The notes: a model not told the origin generated them from the letters alone. 64,000 nt of DNA from Octadecabacter temperatus (GCF_001187845.1 NZ_CP012160.1:3169069-3233068), one strand, 5' to 3'. Counted from the first letter of the stretch, positions 26,928 to 36,721 are shown. Made by a program: numbers and translations.

Positions 26928-27685
26928 CTGAAAACGTAGCCGAAGCACGTCGCCTATTGCGCAAAGAAGCAACAAAGCTTCAGAAGGCCCTCGACAAAAA
27001 CCGCTCCCGCGAACGCGGCCCATTGGTCCGTCGATTTCATGAAGTGCGCCAGATGCTGTCACCGCTGTATTCTTATACATCGCAGGCTGGGCAGGATTTT
27101 GTGGTTGACCAACTTATGAAGCACAAACGAGAGGGTACATTCATCGATGTTGGTGGGTATGACGGTGTAACAGGGTCTAACACTTTCTTCCTTGAGACAA
27201 ATCGCGGCTGGACTGGTGCGCTTGTCGAACCCGTGAAAGCACAGCTCGTTAAGGCCGCCGCCTTGCGGACATGTCCCTGCATCGAAGCCGCGATTGCCCC
27301 GACTGAAGGCGAGGCCGATTTCATCGAAATCAGCGAGGGTTTCACCCAGATGAGCGGCTTGGCCGACACTTACGACAAGAAACTCCTGCAGACAGTTCGC
27401 AATGACAAACGGCACCGCGAAAACGTCACGAAGGTCAAAACGAAAACCCTATCCAGCATTTTGGAATACGCGAAAATCCCCGATCCAGATTTCATCTCAC
27501 TGGATATCGAAGGCGGCGAGATCGCTTGCCTCAAAGCGTTTCCTTTCAAAGATCATAACGTCAAAGCCTGGGCGATCGAGAACAACCCTGGTACGTCGGA
27601 GATCAAACAACTCATGGACGAGAACGGTTATAATTTAGTCGAATTTTGCGGACCAGATGAAGTTTATTTTAAACGTTCGTCATAA
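26924..27685 (+). CDS. FkbM-family methyltransferase
   Basis: A 253-aa SAM-dependent methyltransferase of the FkbM type. A basic, coiled N-terminus (1-45) precedes the methyltransferase core with TFIDVGGYDGVTGSNT (SAM loop), LVEPVKAQL and the later DFISLDIEGGEIACLKAF motif. FkbM enzymes methylate hydroxyl groups, often on sugars of surface polysaccharides or glycoproteins. It ends the four-gene group; motB starts 76 bp downstream. Confidence 0.88.
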   Translation: MTENVAEARRLLRKEATKLQKALDKNRSRERGPLVRRFHEVRQMLSPLYSYTSQAGQDFVVDQLMKHKREGTFIDVGGYDGVTGSNTFFLETNRGWTGALVEPVKAQLVKAAALRTCPCIEAAIAPTEGEADFIEISEGFTQMSGLADTYDKKLLQTVRNDKRHRENVTKVKTKTLSSILEYAKIPDPDFISLDIEGGEIACLKAFPFKDHNVKAWAIENNPGTSEIKQLMDENGYNLVEFCGPDEVYFKRSS

Positions 27686-27761
27686 GGCCAACACATTTCG
27701 ATCACGCTTCACGCTTTAAGCAACTGATAGGTCTTACTCCAACATAGAACTGGAGTGGGCC

Positions 27762-28580
27762 ATGTCAGATCGATCGAATGCACCGATTATTATTAAACGC
27801 AAAAAGGTTGTCGCCGGTGGCGGGCACCACGGCGGCGCGTGGAAAGTTGCCTATGCGGATTTCGTGACTGCGATGATGGCGTTTTTTTTGCTCATGTGGC
27901 TGTTGAACGCGACGACTGAACAGCAGCGCAAAGGCATTGCCGACTACTTCTCTCCAACGATTCCGGTGAACCGGATTTCAGGTGGTGGCGAAGGAATGTT
28001 CGGCGGAACCAACATCTTCACCGATGACACCTTGGTTCAAGACGGTACCGGACAATCCGGCGGTGTTCCGACAATCGGCGAGGATGCGGGCGCACTGGAA
28101 CGGGCGGCTGAAATCGCGGCTCTGCAAGAAGTTGAATCAATGCTTCTGGGCATCGGTGGTGAAAGCCTCATTCAGCAAGAAGCCTTGCGCCACGTTATAA
28201 CACGGCTCACCGACGAAGGTCTTATCATCGAAATCTTTGCCCGTGAGAACGCGCCGTTGTTCGTTGACGAAGGCACGGAACCTACGCTCGTTTTGATAGA
28301 GCTTACGACGATGTTTGCACGCGTGTTTGATATGGTCACGAACCCAGTCGCTGTGGAGGGCCATTCACGGACGCTACCGCTTGTCGTTGCGGATCGTCCG
28401 GTTTGGGACATTTCTTCTGGGCGCGCTGAAACCGTGCGTCGCCTCTTAGAGGCAGGCGATCTCGATCCCTTGCGAATTGCACGCATGACTGGGCACGCCG
28501 ATAGGGACCTTGCTCGCGAAAGTTCTGTGTCGGTGCGAAACAACCGGATTGAGATCACGCTGCTGCGGGTTGTCGAATGA
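27762..28580 (+). CDS. motB: Flagellar motor stator protein MotB
   Basis: A 272-aa stator subunit. The N-terminal basic tail (IIIKRKKV, then GGGHHGGAWKVAYAD) leads to a single membrane helix (about 29-47) holding the proton-binding Asp in VAYADFVTAMMAFFLLMWLLN. The C-terminal OmpA-like peptidoglycan-binding domain has EGHSRTLP and later GHADRDL and VSVRNNRIEITLL. With MotA it forms the ion channel that drives rotation. Here motB is about 10 kb from motA and just ahead of the hook genes. Confidence 0.93.
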   Translation: MSDRSNAPIIIKRKKVVAGGGHHGGAWKVAYADFVTAMMAFFLLMWLLNATTEQQRKGIADYFSPTIPVNRISGGGEGMFGGTNIFTDDTLVQDGTGQSGGVPTIGEDAGALERAAEIAALQEVESMLLGIGGESLIQQEALRHVITRLTDEGLIIEIFARENAPLFVDEGTEPTLVLIELTTMFARVFDMVTNPVAVEGHSRTLPLVVADRPVWDISSGRAETVRRLLEAGDLDPLRIARMTGHADRDLARESSVSVRNNRIEITLLRVVE

Positions 28581-28638
28581 GGCGGCCGAAAATTTCTACT
28601 GCATTTTATCTATTAGGCCGACGTTAAGTAGCTTGGCG

Positions 28639-28653
28639 GTAAGTCTGACCTAA
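28639..28653. promoter_or_regulatory. Weak CtrA-like site upstream of flgE
   Basis: GTAA-GTCTGAC-CTAA has the TTAA-N7-TTAA spacing of the CtrA consensus but differs in the first base of each half. It lies 35 bp before the flgE start. By itself this is weak evidence. Confidence 0.25.
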
Positions 28654-28687
28654 GTACGTCCAACCTTGCGACAGAAAGGCCAAGCAC

Positions 28688-29992
28688 ATGACGATTTCAT
28701 CTTCCCTAAATGCTAGCGTAGCGGGGCTTGCATCCAATGCGAGCCGCCTTGCAACGATCTCAGACAATATCGCGAATTCATCAACCTACGGGTACAAGCG
28801 TGCAGAAGCTGACTTCCATTCAATGGTCATCGATAGCGGCAAAGGCACCTACGCCGCGGGTGGCGTCCGCGTAACAACCCAGCGCTTGATTGATGAACGC
28901 GGGCCGCTAGTTTCGACATCAAATCCAACTGACCTCGCCGTTCGAGGGAGCGGTATGTTGCCAGTTACGGAAGGTTCGGCTGTTGGAATTGGCAATACGA
29001 CAGACTTTCCAATGCGTTTATCAACGACAGGCTCCTTTCGCGCAGATGCTGACGGATTTCTCACAACGGAGTCAGGGCTCGTTCTATTAGGATGGCCAGC
29101 CAACCCAGACGGATCAATCCCAACGTTACCGCGTGACAGCTCCGGCGGTTTGGAACCTGTTCGCGTAGACACCAACCAGTTCGTTAGCGACCCTACGACT
29201 GCAATTCAGCTTTCGGTTAACCTTCCCGCGACAGAAACGGCGGCCGGTGCAACTGGCGATACTGAATCACTGTCGGTCGAATACTTTGACAACCTTGGGA
29301 TCGCTGAAAATCTTTCCGTCAGCTTCGTCCCAACTGTTCCTGCAACGGGGTCGTCCAATACTTGGACCATGTTGATCGAAGACAGTGCCAGCGGTGGAGC
29401 AGTTGTTGGGAACTATACGCTTCAGTTTGACGATACCCCTGGGTTGGGGGGTCGCTTGTTGTCCGTTACGGACGCGGTCGGGGACCCTTATGACGCAGCT
29501 GATGGGACCATTACCGTCGCAGTTGACGGCGGTGATGTATCCATCGGCATTGGTGTTCTAGGCGAAGCAGGGGGGCTGTCACAATTGTCAGATGCTTTCG
29601 CTCCTGTGTCGGTCACGAAAGATGGCTCGCCAGTCGGCAACATGACCTCTGTTGAGGTCGACGCGAATGGCTTCGTACACGCATTCTTTGACACAGGCGT
29701 CTCGCGTACAATCTATCAAGTTCCAATCGTCGATGTCCCCAATGAAAACGGGTTGGTCACACAAGACCACCAAAGCTACACGGTGACGCCGGAAAGCGGG
29801 CCTTTCTACCTTTGGGACGCTGGTGATGGGCCGACCGGAGATATCGTAAGTTATGCCCGCGAAGAATCCGCCACTGATGTGGCTGGCGAACTAACACAGC
29901 TCATTCAAACACAACGCGCGTACTCATCCAACGCCAAGGTCATTCAGACCGTGGATGAAATGCTGCAGGAAACAACCAACATCAAACGATAG
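28688..29992 (+). CDS. flgE: Flagellar hook protein FlgE
   Basis: A 434-aa hook subunit. The rod/hook family N-terminus (ASRLATISDNIANSSTYGYKRAEADF) and the C-terminal coiled-coil helix (LTQLIQTQRAYSSNAKVIQTVDEMLQ) are intact, with a variable surface domain of low similarity between them (about 170-350). The protein is exported by the flagellar type III system and polymerises into the hook. It is the first gene of flgE-flgK-flgL-flgI and is followed at 17 bp by flgK. Confidence 0.93.
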   Translation: MTISSSLNASVAGLASNASRLATISDNIANSSTYGYKRAEADFHSMVIDSGKGTYAAGGVRVTTQRLIDERGPLVSTSNPTDLAVRGSGMLPVTEGSAVGIGNTTDFPMRLSTTGSFRADADGFLTTESGLVLLGWPANPDGSIPTLPRDSSGGLEPVRVDTNQFVSDPTTAIQLSVNLPATETAAGATGDTESLSVEYFDNLGIAENLSVSFVPTVPATGSSNTWTMLIEDSASGGAVVGNYTLQFDDTPGLGGRLLSVTDAVGDPYDAADGTITVAVDGGDVSIGIGVLGEAGGLSQLSDAFAPVSVTKDGSPVGNMTSVEVDANGFVHAFFDTGVSRTIYQVPIVDVPNENGLVTQDHQSYTVTPESGPFYLWDAGDGPTGDIVSYAREESATDVAGELTQLIQTQRAYSSNAKVIQTVDEMLQETTNIKR

Positions 29993-30009
29993 AATTGAGG
30001 TAAACGGCC

Positions 30010-31455
30010 ATGAGTATTTCCAGCTCGCTTTCTAACGCCCTAACAGGGATGACTGCCGCGTCGCGCATGGCCGAAGTTGTGTCCTCAAACGTCGCTAATT
30101 CATTGACGGAAGGATACGGACGCAGATCCGTGAACTTGTCCTCCGCAGTGATCGGGGGCGCTGGCGCCGGTGTGCAAATCGGATCAGTGACCCGCCATGT
30201 TGATAGCGGAATCATAGCTGACCGGCGGTTGGCGAGCGCCGGTTTAGGGGGGTATGAGACACTGGTTTCGACAATGAACCGTATCCAGGACGTTATTGGC
30301 GAAGTTGGTAGCACCGATTCAATCTCAAGCCGGATCGTCGCAGTGGAATCTGCCCTAATCGACGCAGGATCCGACCCTTCATCAAACATCAATTTGTCCG
30401 CGCTGGCCGAAAAGCTGAGCGATGTTGCGACCAGCTTAAACACCGCATCTAACAACATTCAATCCGAACGAGTACGCGCGGATTCTTCAATCTCTGACCA
30501 AGTCGGTAGGCTGAATACAGCCCTTTCTCAGGTTGAGCAGCTCAACAAAGATATTACGAATGCGAAGAATTCAGGGTATGATCCGTCAGGTTTGATGGAT
30601 CAAAGGCAACTCGTGATTGACGAGATATCTGAGATTGTCCCAGTACGCGAAATAGATCGAACCGGTGGTCAAGTAGCTTTGATGACACCCAGCGGTGAAA
30701 CCCTGCTTGATGGAGAGGCCAAAGTTTTCGGGTTCATCCAGAACGCAGTAATTACACCCGACATGACGCTCCAAAGCGGAGGACTTTCCGGGATTACCCT
30801 CGACGGTCAACCGATTGCGACTGACGGAATTGGAAAGCTCGCGGGCGGCACGCTCGGGGCAACGTTTCAAGCCCGCGATTCAGAGCTTGTAACGGCGCAG
30901 CAAGGTTTGGACGCAGTCGCAGCAGACCTAATTAGCCGTTTTCAGGACCCGAATGTCGATCCGACACTTGCCGTTGGGCAAGCGGGAATATTAACGGACG
31001 CAGGCGCGGTCTTCAGCGTTACGAACACAACCGGGCTTTCGTCTCGAATTTCGCTCAACGCATCGGTGGATCCAACGGTTGGCGGGGCAACCACAAAGCT
31101 TCGTGATGGCCTTAACGCGACCACTGTTGGGCCGAGCGGAAATGCCAGTTTGCTCCAAGCGATTTCTGGAGCACTTGCAGATCCAAGATCAACATCAACC
31201 GATTCTATTCAACAAAGCGCGGCCGGACGGGCATCAAACTTTGAGGGTGAAATGGGGAGCACGCGTGTTGAGTTCGAATCCGAGGTTAGCTTCGCGAATG
31301 CCAGATGGTCGAGTTTGAAAGAAGCCGAATCTGCGGATGGCGTCGACACTGATTACGAAATGCAGATGTTACTGCGCGTTGAGCAGGCCTACGCTGCGAA
31401 CGCACGTGTCATTCAAACTGTCGAAACACTTATGCAAAGATTGTTGGAGATTTGA
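30010..31455 (+). CDS. flgK: Hook-filament junction protein FlgK
   Basis: A 481-aa hook-associated protein 1. The N-terminal rod/hook helix (ALTGMTAASRMAEVVSSNVANSLTEGYGRRSVNL) and the C-terminal LRVEQAYAANARVIQTVETLM helix match FlgK, as does its length and position between flgE and flgL. It forms the first ring between hook and filament. Only 3 bp separate it from flgL. Confidence 0.9.
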   Translation: MSISSSLSNALTGMTAASRMAEVVSSNVANSLTEGYGRRSVNLSSAVIGGAGAGVQIGSVTRHVDSGIIADRRLASAGLGGYETLVSTMNRIQDVIGEVGSTDSISSRIVAVESALIDAGSDPSSNINLSALAEKLSDVATSLNTASNNIQSERVRADSSISDQVGRLNTALSQVEQLNKDITNAKNSGYDPSGLMDQRQLVIDEISEIVPVREIDRTGGQVALMTPSGETLLDGEAKVFGFIQNAVITPDMTLQSGGLSGITLDGQPIATDGIGKLAGGTLGATFQARDSELVTAQQGLDAVAADLISRFQDPNVDPTLAVGQAGILTDAGAVFSVTNTTGLSSRISLNASVDPTVGGATTKLRDGLNATTVGPSGNASLLQAISGALADPRSTSTDSIQQSAAGRASNFEGEMGSTRVEFESEVSFANARWSSLKEAESADGVDTDYEMQMLLRVEQAYAANARVIQTVETLMQRLLEI

Positions 31456-31458
31456 GCT

Positions 31459-32469
31459 ATGGCAATTTCAATGGTTGGCGATCTGCGCCAACACCTCTTA
31501 ACAACGCGTCACAATACATCTCTGAAAACCCAGCTTAACACGCTTGTTCAGGAGCTAACGTCTGGTGAGACAGCTGATCTCACGTCACATCTTGGTGGTG
31601 ATCAGACCACTCTTTCCGGCCTTGACCGCCAGCTTCAGATGCTCGGCCAGTTTGCACAGTCAAATACAGAAACTGGGCAGTTTCTTATTATGATGCAAAC
31701 GGCGCTTTCAGGGATCGACAGTCAACGTGAAACGGCAAGCAATGCCCTACTCTCCATCAACCTCTCGAGCACGGCGTCGCAAATCGGGAATGCCGCTGAC
31801 GTTGCACGCAACGGCTTTAATGCGGCCGTTCAATCCATGAATCAACGTTCAGGGGATCGAGCTATGTTTGGTGGAAATGATTTGGAGTCCAACCCATTGG
31901 CGGATTCTGAAACCATGATGACAGCGCTCCAAAGTGCTGTGGCTGGTTTAACTTCTGCTTCTGATATTGATGCAGCGGTTGATGCTTGGTTCGACATCCC
32001 GGGTGGGGGCTTCGAATCAAACGGCTACCAAGGTGATACGATTGGCTACATATCCAGGCCAGCTGGAGCAGAGCAGACCGTAGAAATCGGTGTTCGCGCA
32101 GACGATCAAGCGATCCGAGACACGCTTAAAGCGCTCGCGAAGGGTGCGCTTGCCGGAGACATTGCTCTTAATCTTGAAAAAGAAGTTCGACAGAGCCTCC
32201 AGGAACAAGCAGGCGTCGATTTGCTAACCCAAGCCTCGGAGCTAATCGGACTTCAAGCCAGTATCGGATACGCAGAACAACAGATCGAACAATCAACGGT
32301 TCAGATTTCAGCGCAAACATCGTCATTCAGTATTGCGCGAAATGAACTTGTCGCTGCGGATCCATTTGAAACAGCGACTCAGCTACAATCCGTCCAGCTT
32401 CAGCTCGAGACTCACTACACCCTAACTGCGCGCTTGTCGCGCTTATCCTTAACGGAGTATTTACGTTGA
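31459..32469 (+). CDS. flgL: Hook-filament junction protein FlgL
   Basis: A 336-aa flagellin-like hook-associated protein 3. The N-terminus (TRHNTSLKTQLNTLVQELTSGETADL) and the C-terminal helix (ETATQLQSVQLQLETHYTLTARLSRLSLTEYL) have the flagellin-type coiled-coil ends with a short variable middle. It caps the FlgK ring and receives the flagellin filament. The gene lies within the flgE-K-L-I block and overlaps flgI by 4 bp. Confidence 0.88.
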   Translation: MAISMVGDLRQHLLTTRHNTSLKTQLNTLVQELTSGETADLTSHLGGDQTTLSGLDRQLQMLGQFAQSNTETGQFLIMMQTALSGIDSQRETASNALLSINLSSTASQIGNAADVARNGFNAAVQSMNQRSGDRAMFGGNDLESNPLADSETMMTALQSAVAGLTSASDIDAAVDAWFDIPGGGFESNGYQGDTIGYISRPAGAEQTVEIGVRADDQAIRDTLKALAKGALAGDIALNLEKEVRQSLQEQAGVDLLTQASELIGLQASIGYAEQQIEQSTVQISAQTSSFSIARNELVAADPFETATQLQSVQLQLETHYTLTARLSRLSLTEYLR

Positions 32470-33566
32470 AAAGAATGATCGCAGCACTTGTTCTCGTCCT
32501 CATTCACTCCACGGCGCACGCGTCTCCAATTCGAATAAAAGATCTAGTTGAATTTGACGGCGTTCGATCAAATGACTTGGTCGGTTACGGTCTCGTTGTG
32601 GGCTTGAATGGCACAGGCGATGGGTTGCGGAATTCACCGTTCACCGAAGAGATCATGAGTAATATATTGGAACGCCTCGGTGTGAATGTTACAGGCGAAC
32701 AGTTCCGACCGAACAATGTTGCCGCGGTTTTGGTGACAGCAAGTTTACCACCATTTGCACGTACCGGTAGTCCGCTTGACGTAACGATTTCGGCGATTGG
32801 TGACGCGGACAGTTTGCTTGGTGGTACGCTCATTATGACCCCACTTAACGCAGCCGATGGCGAGATCTATGCTGTAGCCCAAGGAACTATTATCGCAGGG
32901 GGAGTCTCTGCTGAGGGCGATGGCGGTGGCGTCGTGCAAGGGGTTCCCACCGCCGGCGTTATTCCATCGGGCGCAACTGTTGAGCGTGAGGTTGCATTTG
33001 AGTTTTCAGATCTTGAAGTAATCCGACTAGCGCTGCGATCGCCAGATTTTACGACGGCTGCTCGAATAGAGACAGCGATTAACCAAGCCTATGGTCGTAG
33101 TGTCGCGATCATGTTGGATTCAGGAACGGTACGTGTAGATATTGCCGCAACGAGAGCGGTGTCACCGGCGCACGCGCTCGTTCGCGTCGAGAACATTCTT
33201 GTAGAGCCCGAACGCAGAGCACGTGTTGTTGTGGATCAACGTTCGGGCACGATTGTGATGGGCGATGACGTACGGATTTCTCGCGTTGCTGTTAGCCAAG
33301 GAAACCTCACTTTACGCATCGAAGAGGCGCCTTTGGTGGTTCAACCAAACCCATTCGCTTCGGGTCAAACTGTGGTGGTGCCAAACACCAATGCGCAGAT
33401 CAATGAAGAACCTGGAATAGGGTTGGCTGAGATTCAAGAAGGGACCTCTTTGTCAGAGGTCGTCGCGGGCTTAAATGCTCTGGGTGTTTCGCCGCGTGAC
33501 ATGATCGATATCCTAAAGAGTATAAAGGCTGCGGGTGCACTGCACGCAGAATTCATAGTCCGATAG
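32466..33566 (+). CDS. flgI: Flagellar P-ring protein FlgI
   Basis: A 366-aa protein with a signal peptide (about 1-19, ending AHA) that is exported by the Sec route and assembles the P ring around the rod in the peptidoglycan layer. The blocks RIKDLVEFDGVRSNDLVGYGLVVGLNGTGDG and RARVVVDQRSGTIVMGDDVRIS are strongly conserved. The start is probably TTG at 32466, overlapping the flgL stop and with GGAG eight bases ahead; an ATG at 32475 is the alternative. It is convergent with fliP, 7 bp apart. Confidence 0.93.
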   Translation: MKRMIAALVLVLIHSTAHASPIRIKDLVEFDGVRSNDLVGYGLVVGLNGTGDGLRNSPFTEEIMSNILERLGVNVTGEQFRPNNVAAVLVTASLPPFARTGSPLDVTISAIGDADSLLGGTLIMTPLNAADGEIYAVAQGTIIAGGVSAEGDGGGVVQGVPTAGVIPSGATVEREVAFEFSDLEVIRLALRSPDFTTAARIETAINQAYGRSVAIMLDSGTVRVDIAATRAVSPAHALVRVENILVEPERRARVVVDQRSGTIVMGDDVRISRVAVSQGNLTLRIEEAPLVVQPNPFASGQTVVVPNTNAQINEEPGIGLAEIQEGTSLSEVVAGLNALGVSPRDMIDILKSIKAAGALHAEFIVR

Positions 33567-33573
33567 GTAGGGT

Positions 33574-34311
33574 TCAGAGGTAGCTGCGGACAAGGCTGGC
33601 TGCGATCAAACTCCATCCATCAGCGACAACAAAAAAGGCTAGCTTGAATGGAAGTGACACAATGGCGGGGGGGACCATCATCATCCCCATCGACATCAGG
33701 ACTGCAGCAACGACAAGGTCGATAATCAAAAAAGGCAGAAATACAATGAACCCGATTTGAAATGCGCGCTCAATCTCACTCAGCAGGAATGATGGGATGA
33801 GCACTGACAAAGAAGACGTTTCTATCGGTTGATTGGCAACTGGATTTGGCCGCAAACTTGCAAGCTCTTCAAATGTATCCGGCGCAATGCGATTAGCCAT
33901 AAAGGATCTAAAAGGCTCCATCACGCGAAGGAATGCGTCTTCAAGAGGCATCCCTTCGTTAAGGAGTGGATCTATTCCCGATGTCCACGCGGCTATGAAT
34001 ACGGGCTCCATCACGAAGTACGTAAGGAATAGCGCAAGGCTGATGATAAGCATGTTAGGTGGTGATTGCTGCAGTCCAATCCCTTGCCGCAGAATTGACA
34101 AAACGGTCACCATAAATGGAAAACAGGTGATCATTATAGCGATGCCAGGAACGATACTAAGGATCGTCATCAAGACAAATAGTTGAATTGATCTCGTCGC
34201 AAGTGAACCGTCGTTGTCCAAAGTTATAGATAGGTCTTGCGCAAACGCTGGGTTCACAAGGAACAGCGAGCCGATCGTAGTAATAGCGAGGATGTAGCCT
34301 TTAGGATTCAT
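33574..34311 (-). CDS. fliP: Flagellar export gate protein FliP
   Basis: A 245-aa core component of the type III export gate, with an N-terminal signal sequence (cleaved near AFAQ) and four membrane helices. The family segments TILSIVPGIAIMITCFPFMVTVLSILRQGIGLQQSPPN and EIERAFQIGFIVFLPFLIIDLVVAAVLMSMGM are present. It forms the gate with FliQ and FliR, which are encoded in other blocks of this island. A fliO gene is not seen. It overlaps fliN by 11 bp. Confidence 0.95.
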   Translation of the reverse strand: MNPKGYILAITTIGSLFLVNPAFAQDLSITLDNDGSLATRSIQLFVLMTILSIVPGIAIMITCFPFMVTVLSILRQGIGLQQSPPNMLIISLALFLTYFVMEPVFIAAWTSGIDPLLNEGMPLEDAFLRVMEPFRSFMANRIAPDTFEELASLRPNPVANQPIETSSLSVLIPSFLLSEIERAFQIGFIVFLPFLIIDLVVAAVLMSMGMMMVPPAIVSLPFKLAFFVVADGWSLIAASLVRSYL

Positions 34312-34582
34312 GCTGGCCTGTGGCGACTACTTCTGTGAGACGAACCGCGAGTTGTCCTGTTTCGCTTCCTTCGACCTGTTCAAGTTGCCCTCGCGCAATC
34401 AAGCGACCGCCGACAAACAAATCAACTGGGTCATCAATGCGCTTATCGAGCGGTAAGACAGCGTTTTCGCCGAGATCCAAAAGGTCTCGAACAAGCGGTC
34501 TTGCGCGACCTACGGAGATGGTAACTTCAATAGGAACGTTTTGAAGCGGATTGGAGGGAGTTGCTTGCATTTCAGTTTCCAT
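34301..34582 (-). CDS. fliN: Flagellar motor switch protein FliN
   Basis: A 93-aa FliN consisting of little more than the SPOA domain: NVPIEVTISVGRARPLVRDLLDLGENAVLPLDK and DPVDLFVGGRLIARGQL. It builds the base of the C ring. The start at 34582 was chosen because GGAG lies eight bases before it; an in-frame codon at 34609 would add nine residues. It overlaps the upstream fliH by 11 bp and the downstream fliP by 11 bp. No fliM or fliG was found in the window. Confidence 0.88.
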   Translation of the reverse strand: METEMQATPSNPLQNVPIEVTISVGRARPLVRDLLDLGENAVLPLDKRIDDPVDLFVGGRLIARGQLEQVEGSETGQLAVRLTEVVATGQHES

Positions 34583-35129
34583 TTCGGCTGCTCCTCTGAT
34601 GGCTTTCAAGCCCGTTTAATGTGGATTGAAGTGCAAGAACGAGTGACGGCAGATCCAGTAAGATCTCAACATCGTTTTGCAGGATGATTGCCTGCCCAGC
34701 AGTGAGATTGGGAACAGGCACGAAGACGCAATGCTCTTTGCTTCCCAGGGCATCAAATGCAGGTAAAAGATCCGGCGCTATCCCAATTTGAATTGGCAAG
34801 TTTGCAGATCTATTAAGCTCAACATCGACAATTTCTGACAGGTGCGAACCAAACGTGGCTTTGGCGATTTCGGGAATCACTTGGTCTGAAATCTGCCTGA
34901 CAAGCGACTGCATCTGCTCGAGAATATGCTGGCGTGCTTCCTCATATCCAAATGTCATATCGCTCAATGTGACGGACACTTCGTTGATGGATTGCGCAAT
35001 TTTTGCGTTGTTCAAAGTCTCGGCGTGAATGATTCCGTCCGCCTTGCCACGTTGATAGTCTGGACTTTCAATTGGCGCGTTCACGCCCTCATTCCCAAAC
35101 CGTTCTAACGTAATCCGTGAAGTATTCAT
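34572..35129 (-). CDS. fliH: FliH-like flagellar export component
   Basis: A 185-aa protein between fliF and fliN. It is a helical protein with a central stretch (EEARQHILEQMQSLVRQISDQVIPEIAKATF) and a C-terminal region like FliH/HrpE, which binds the ATPase FliI and holds it at the export gate. Sequence conservation in this family is low, so the call rests on position, size and helical character. It overlaps fliF by 4 bp. Confidence 0.75.
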   Translation of the reverse strand: MNTSRITLERFGNEGVNAPIESPDYQRGKADGIIHAETLNNAKIAQSINEVSVTLSDMTFGYEEARQHILEQMQSLVRQISDQVIPEIAKATFGSHLSEIVDVELNRSANLPIQIGIAPDLLPAFDALGSKEHCVFVPVPNLTAGQAIILQNDVEILLDLPSLVLALQSTLNGLESHQRSSRNGN

Positions 35130-36721
35130 TTGGCAGGCTCCGAATCCGGTTCGTCAATCCAGCTTTGCAGAACTTGAATTGCCTCATCGCGGCGATCTTC
35201 AATGAGATCGCGAAGTCGATCGACGGGATCGTCAGTCGACGGAACGCTATTGGCATCTGTTTGCGATGGCGCCATTGATTGCACAGGAGATACTGTACCG
35301 TCGATCACGTTTGAATCGGCTCCCAACGCGGTGCTGGAAACCCCCGCACCGCTGTTGTCGAGCAACGCAGGAGAAGTCCGATTAGACGTTAGAATTGGCC
35401 GCACTACGAACAGCCCAAGAATCAAAGCAACCAATGCCAGCACGCCGGTTTGGACCAATTGCATAATATTGAGCGGTGTGGATGGAATCTCGCCGACACC
35501 AGACTCTGTTCCGACAGCGGGTAAGGCCTCAAATGCCATGGATCGAATTGTGATCTCGTCACCACGTGCCTCATCAAGGCCAACGGCAGACGCCACTAAC
35601 AGGCGTAGGTCTTCAAGTTCTTCGGGCGGGCGGGCCGTAACGATTGGTTCGCCCGTGTCATCGACAGTCGTCACACTGTTAACCAAGACGGCCACGCTAA
35701 TTCGTTTTACCGCGCCTGGGCGGCGCAACACTTCGCGTTGTGTTTCCGAAACTTCGTAATTTGTGACCGACCGACTTTCGGTGTTTTCATTGGACGCAGC
35801 ACCTGAATTCCCTGCGGCGTCACCGTCTGGTAAATTGGACGCAATTGTCACGTCGCCAGACATTGTATCTTGTGACGATGCGCTGCTTTCCTGAACTTCG
35901 GTGCTGATCGCGACGCGCGTTTCAGGATCAAAGCTTCGCTCGATAATGGACTCTGTCTCCGTCACGGTATCGACACTCACCTCGACAACCGCATTCCCGG
36001 GTCCAACACGCGCTGCTAATATGCGCTCAACACGACTACGGAGTTCAGACACTTTTTCATGCGTGTCCGCTGCGGTTGAATTACCGTCAGTACTGGAAAT
36101 CAATCCGCCGACGCCATCGATAACCGCGACGTCCGTCGGCGCGAGACCCGGTACCGCGGAAGCCACAAGAAATCGTAACGCGTCGGCCTGACCTGTGTCC
36201 AAAGACCCACTCATTGTCGTCACATTTACCGCTGCAGTTGGCGCTTGTTCCCGTCTAAACGGTTGCGCTGAGGTCGCTGATATATGGACGCGTGCAGCTC
36301 GAATATGCGGGCTTGCAAGCATGGTTCGAGCCAGCTCACCCTCTTTGGCACGCCAATAGGCAGCATCAAACATCTGCGATGTCGTGCCGAATCCGGAAAG
36401 GTTGTCTAACAGTTCATACCCCTGAGAACTGTTCGCAGGCAGACCCTCGCTGGCCAATGTCATTCTTAGGCGATCACGTTCCGCCCGTGGTACAAAAATC
36501 GAACCACCCTGAACGTCATATTCGACATCACGCTGATCCAATGCCGTGATGATCTCTCCAGCGGTTCCATTGTCCAAACCCGCATATAACAACACGAGGT
36601 CGGACGATGTTGTCGAGCGGGCCATAAGTAAGACCGCAACGAACACCGCAAGCGATGCCCCGATAACGGTGATTCGACGACGAGCGTCCAAGTTCGTCCA
36701 TATTGTATTAGCGCTTCCCAA
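35126..36721 (-). CDS. fliF: Flagellar MS-ring protein FliF
   Basis: A 531-aa MS-ring protein. Membrane helices lie at about residues 17-36 and 420-440. The periplasmic part has LLYAGLDNGTAGEIITALDQRDVEYDV and RVHISATSAQPFRREQAPTAAVNV, which are strongly conserved, and the C-terminal cytoplasmic tail (DPVDRLRDLIEDRRDEAIQVLQSWI) is the FliG-binding end. It is the first structure of the basal body. It heads the leftward fliF-fliH-fliN-fliP operon, divergent from fliL; the gap contains a CtrA-like box. Confidence 0.95.
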   Translation of the reverse strand: MGSANTIWTNLDARRRITVIGASLAVFVAVLLMARSTTSSDLVLLYAGLDNGTAGEIITALDQRDVEYDVQGGSIFVPRAERDRLRMTLASEGLPANSSQGYELLDNLSGFGTTSQMFDAAYWRAKEGELARTMLASPHIRAARVHISATSAQPFRREQAPTAAVNVTTMSGSLDTGQADALRFLVASAVPGLAPTDVAVIDGVGGLISSTDGNSTAADTHEKVSELRSRVERILAARVGPGNAVVEVSVDTVTETESIIERSFDPETRVAISTEVQESSASSQDTMSGDVTIASNLPDGDAAGNSGAASNENTESRSVTNYEVSETQREVLRRPGAVKRISVAVLVNSVTTVDDTGEPIVTARPPEELEDLRLLVASAVGLDEARGDEITIRSMAFEALPAVGTESGVGEIPSTPLNIMQLVQTGVLALVALILGLFVVRPILTSNRTSPALLDNSGAGVSSTALGADSNVIDGTVSPVQSMAPSQTDANSVPSTDDPVDRLRDLIEDRRDEAIQVLQSWIDEPDSEPAK

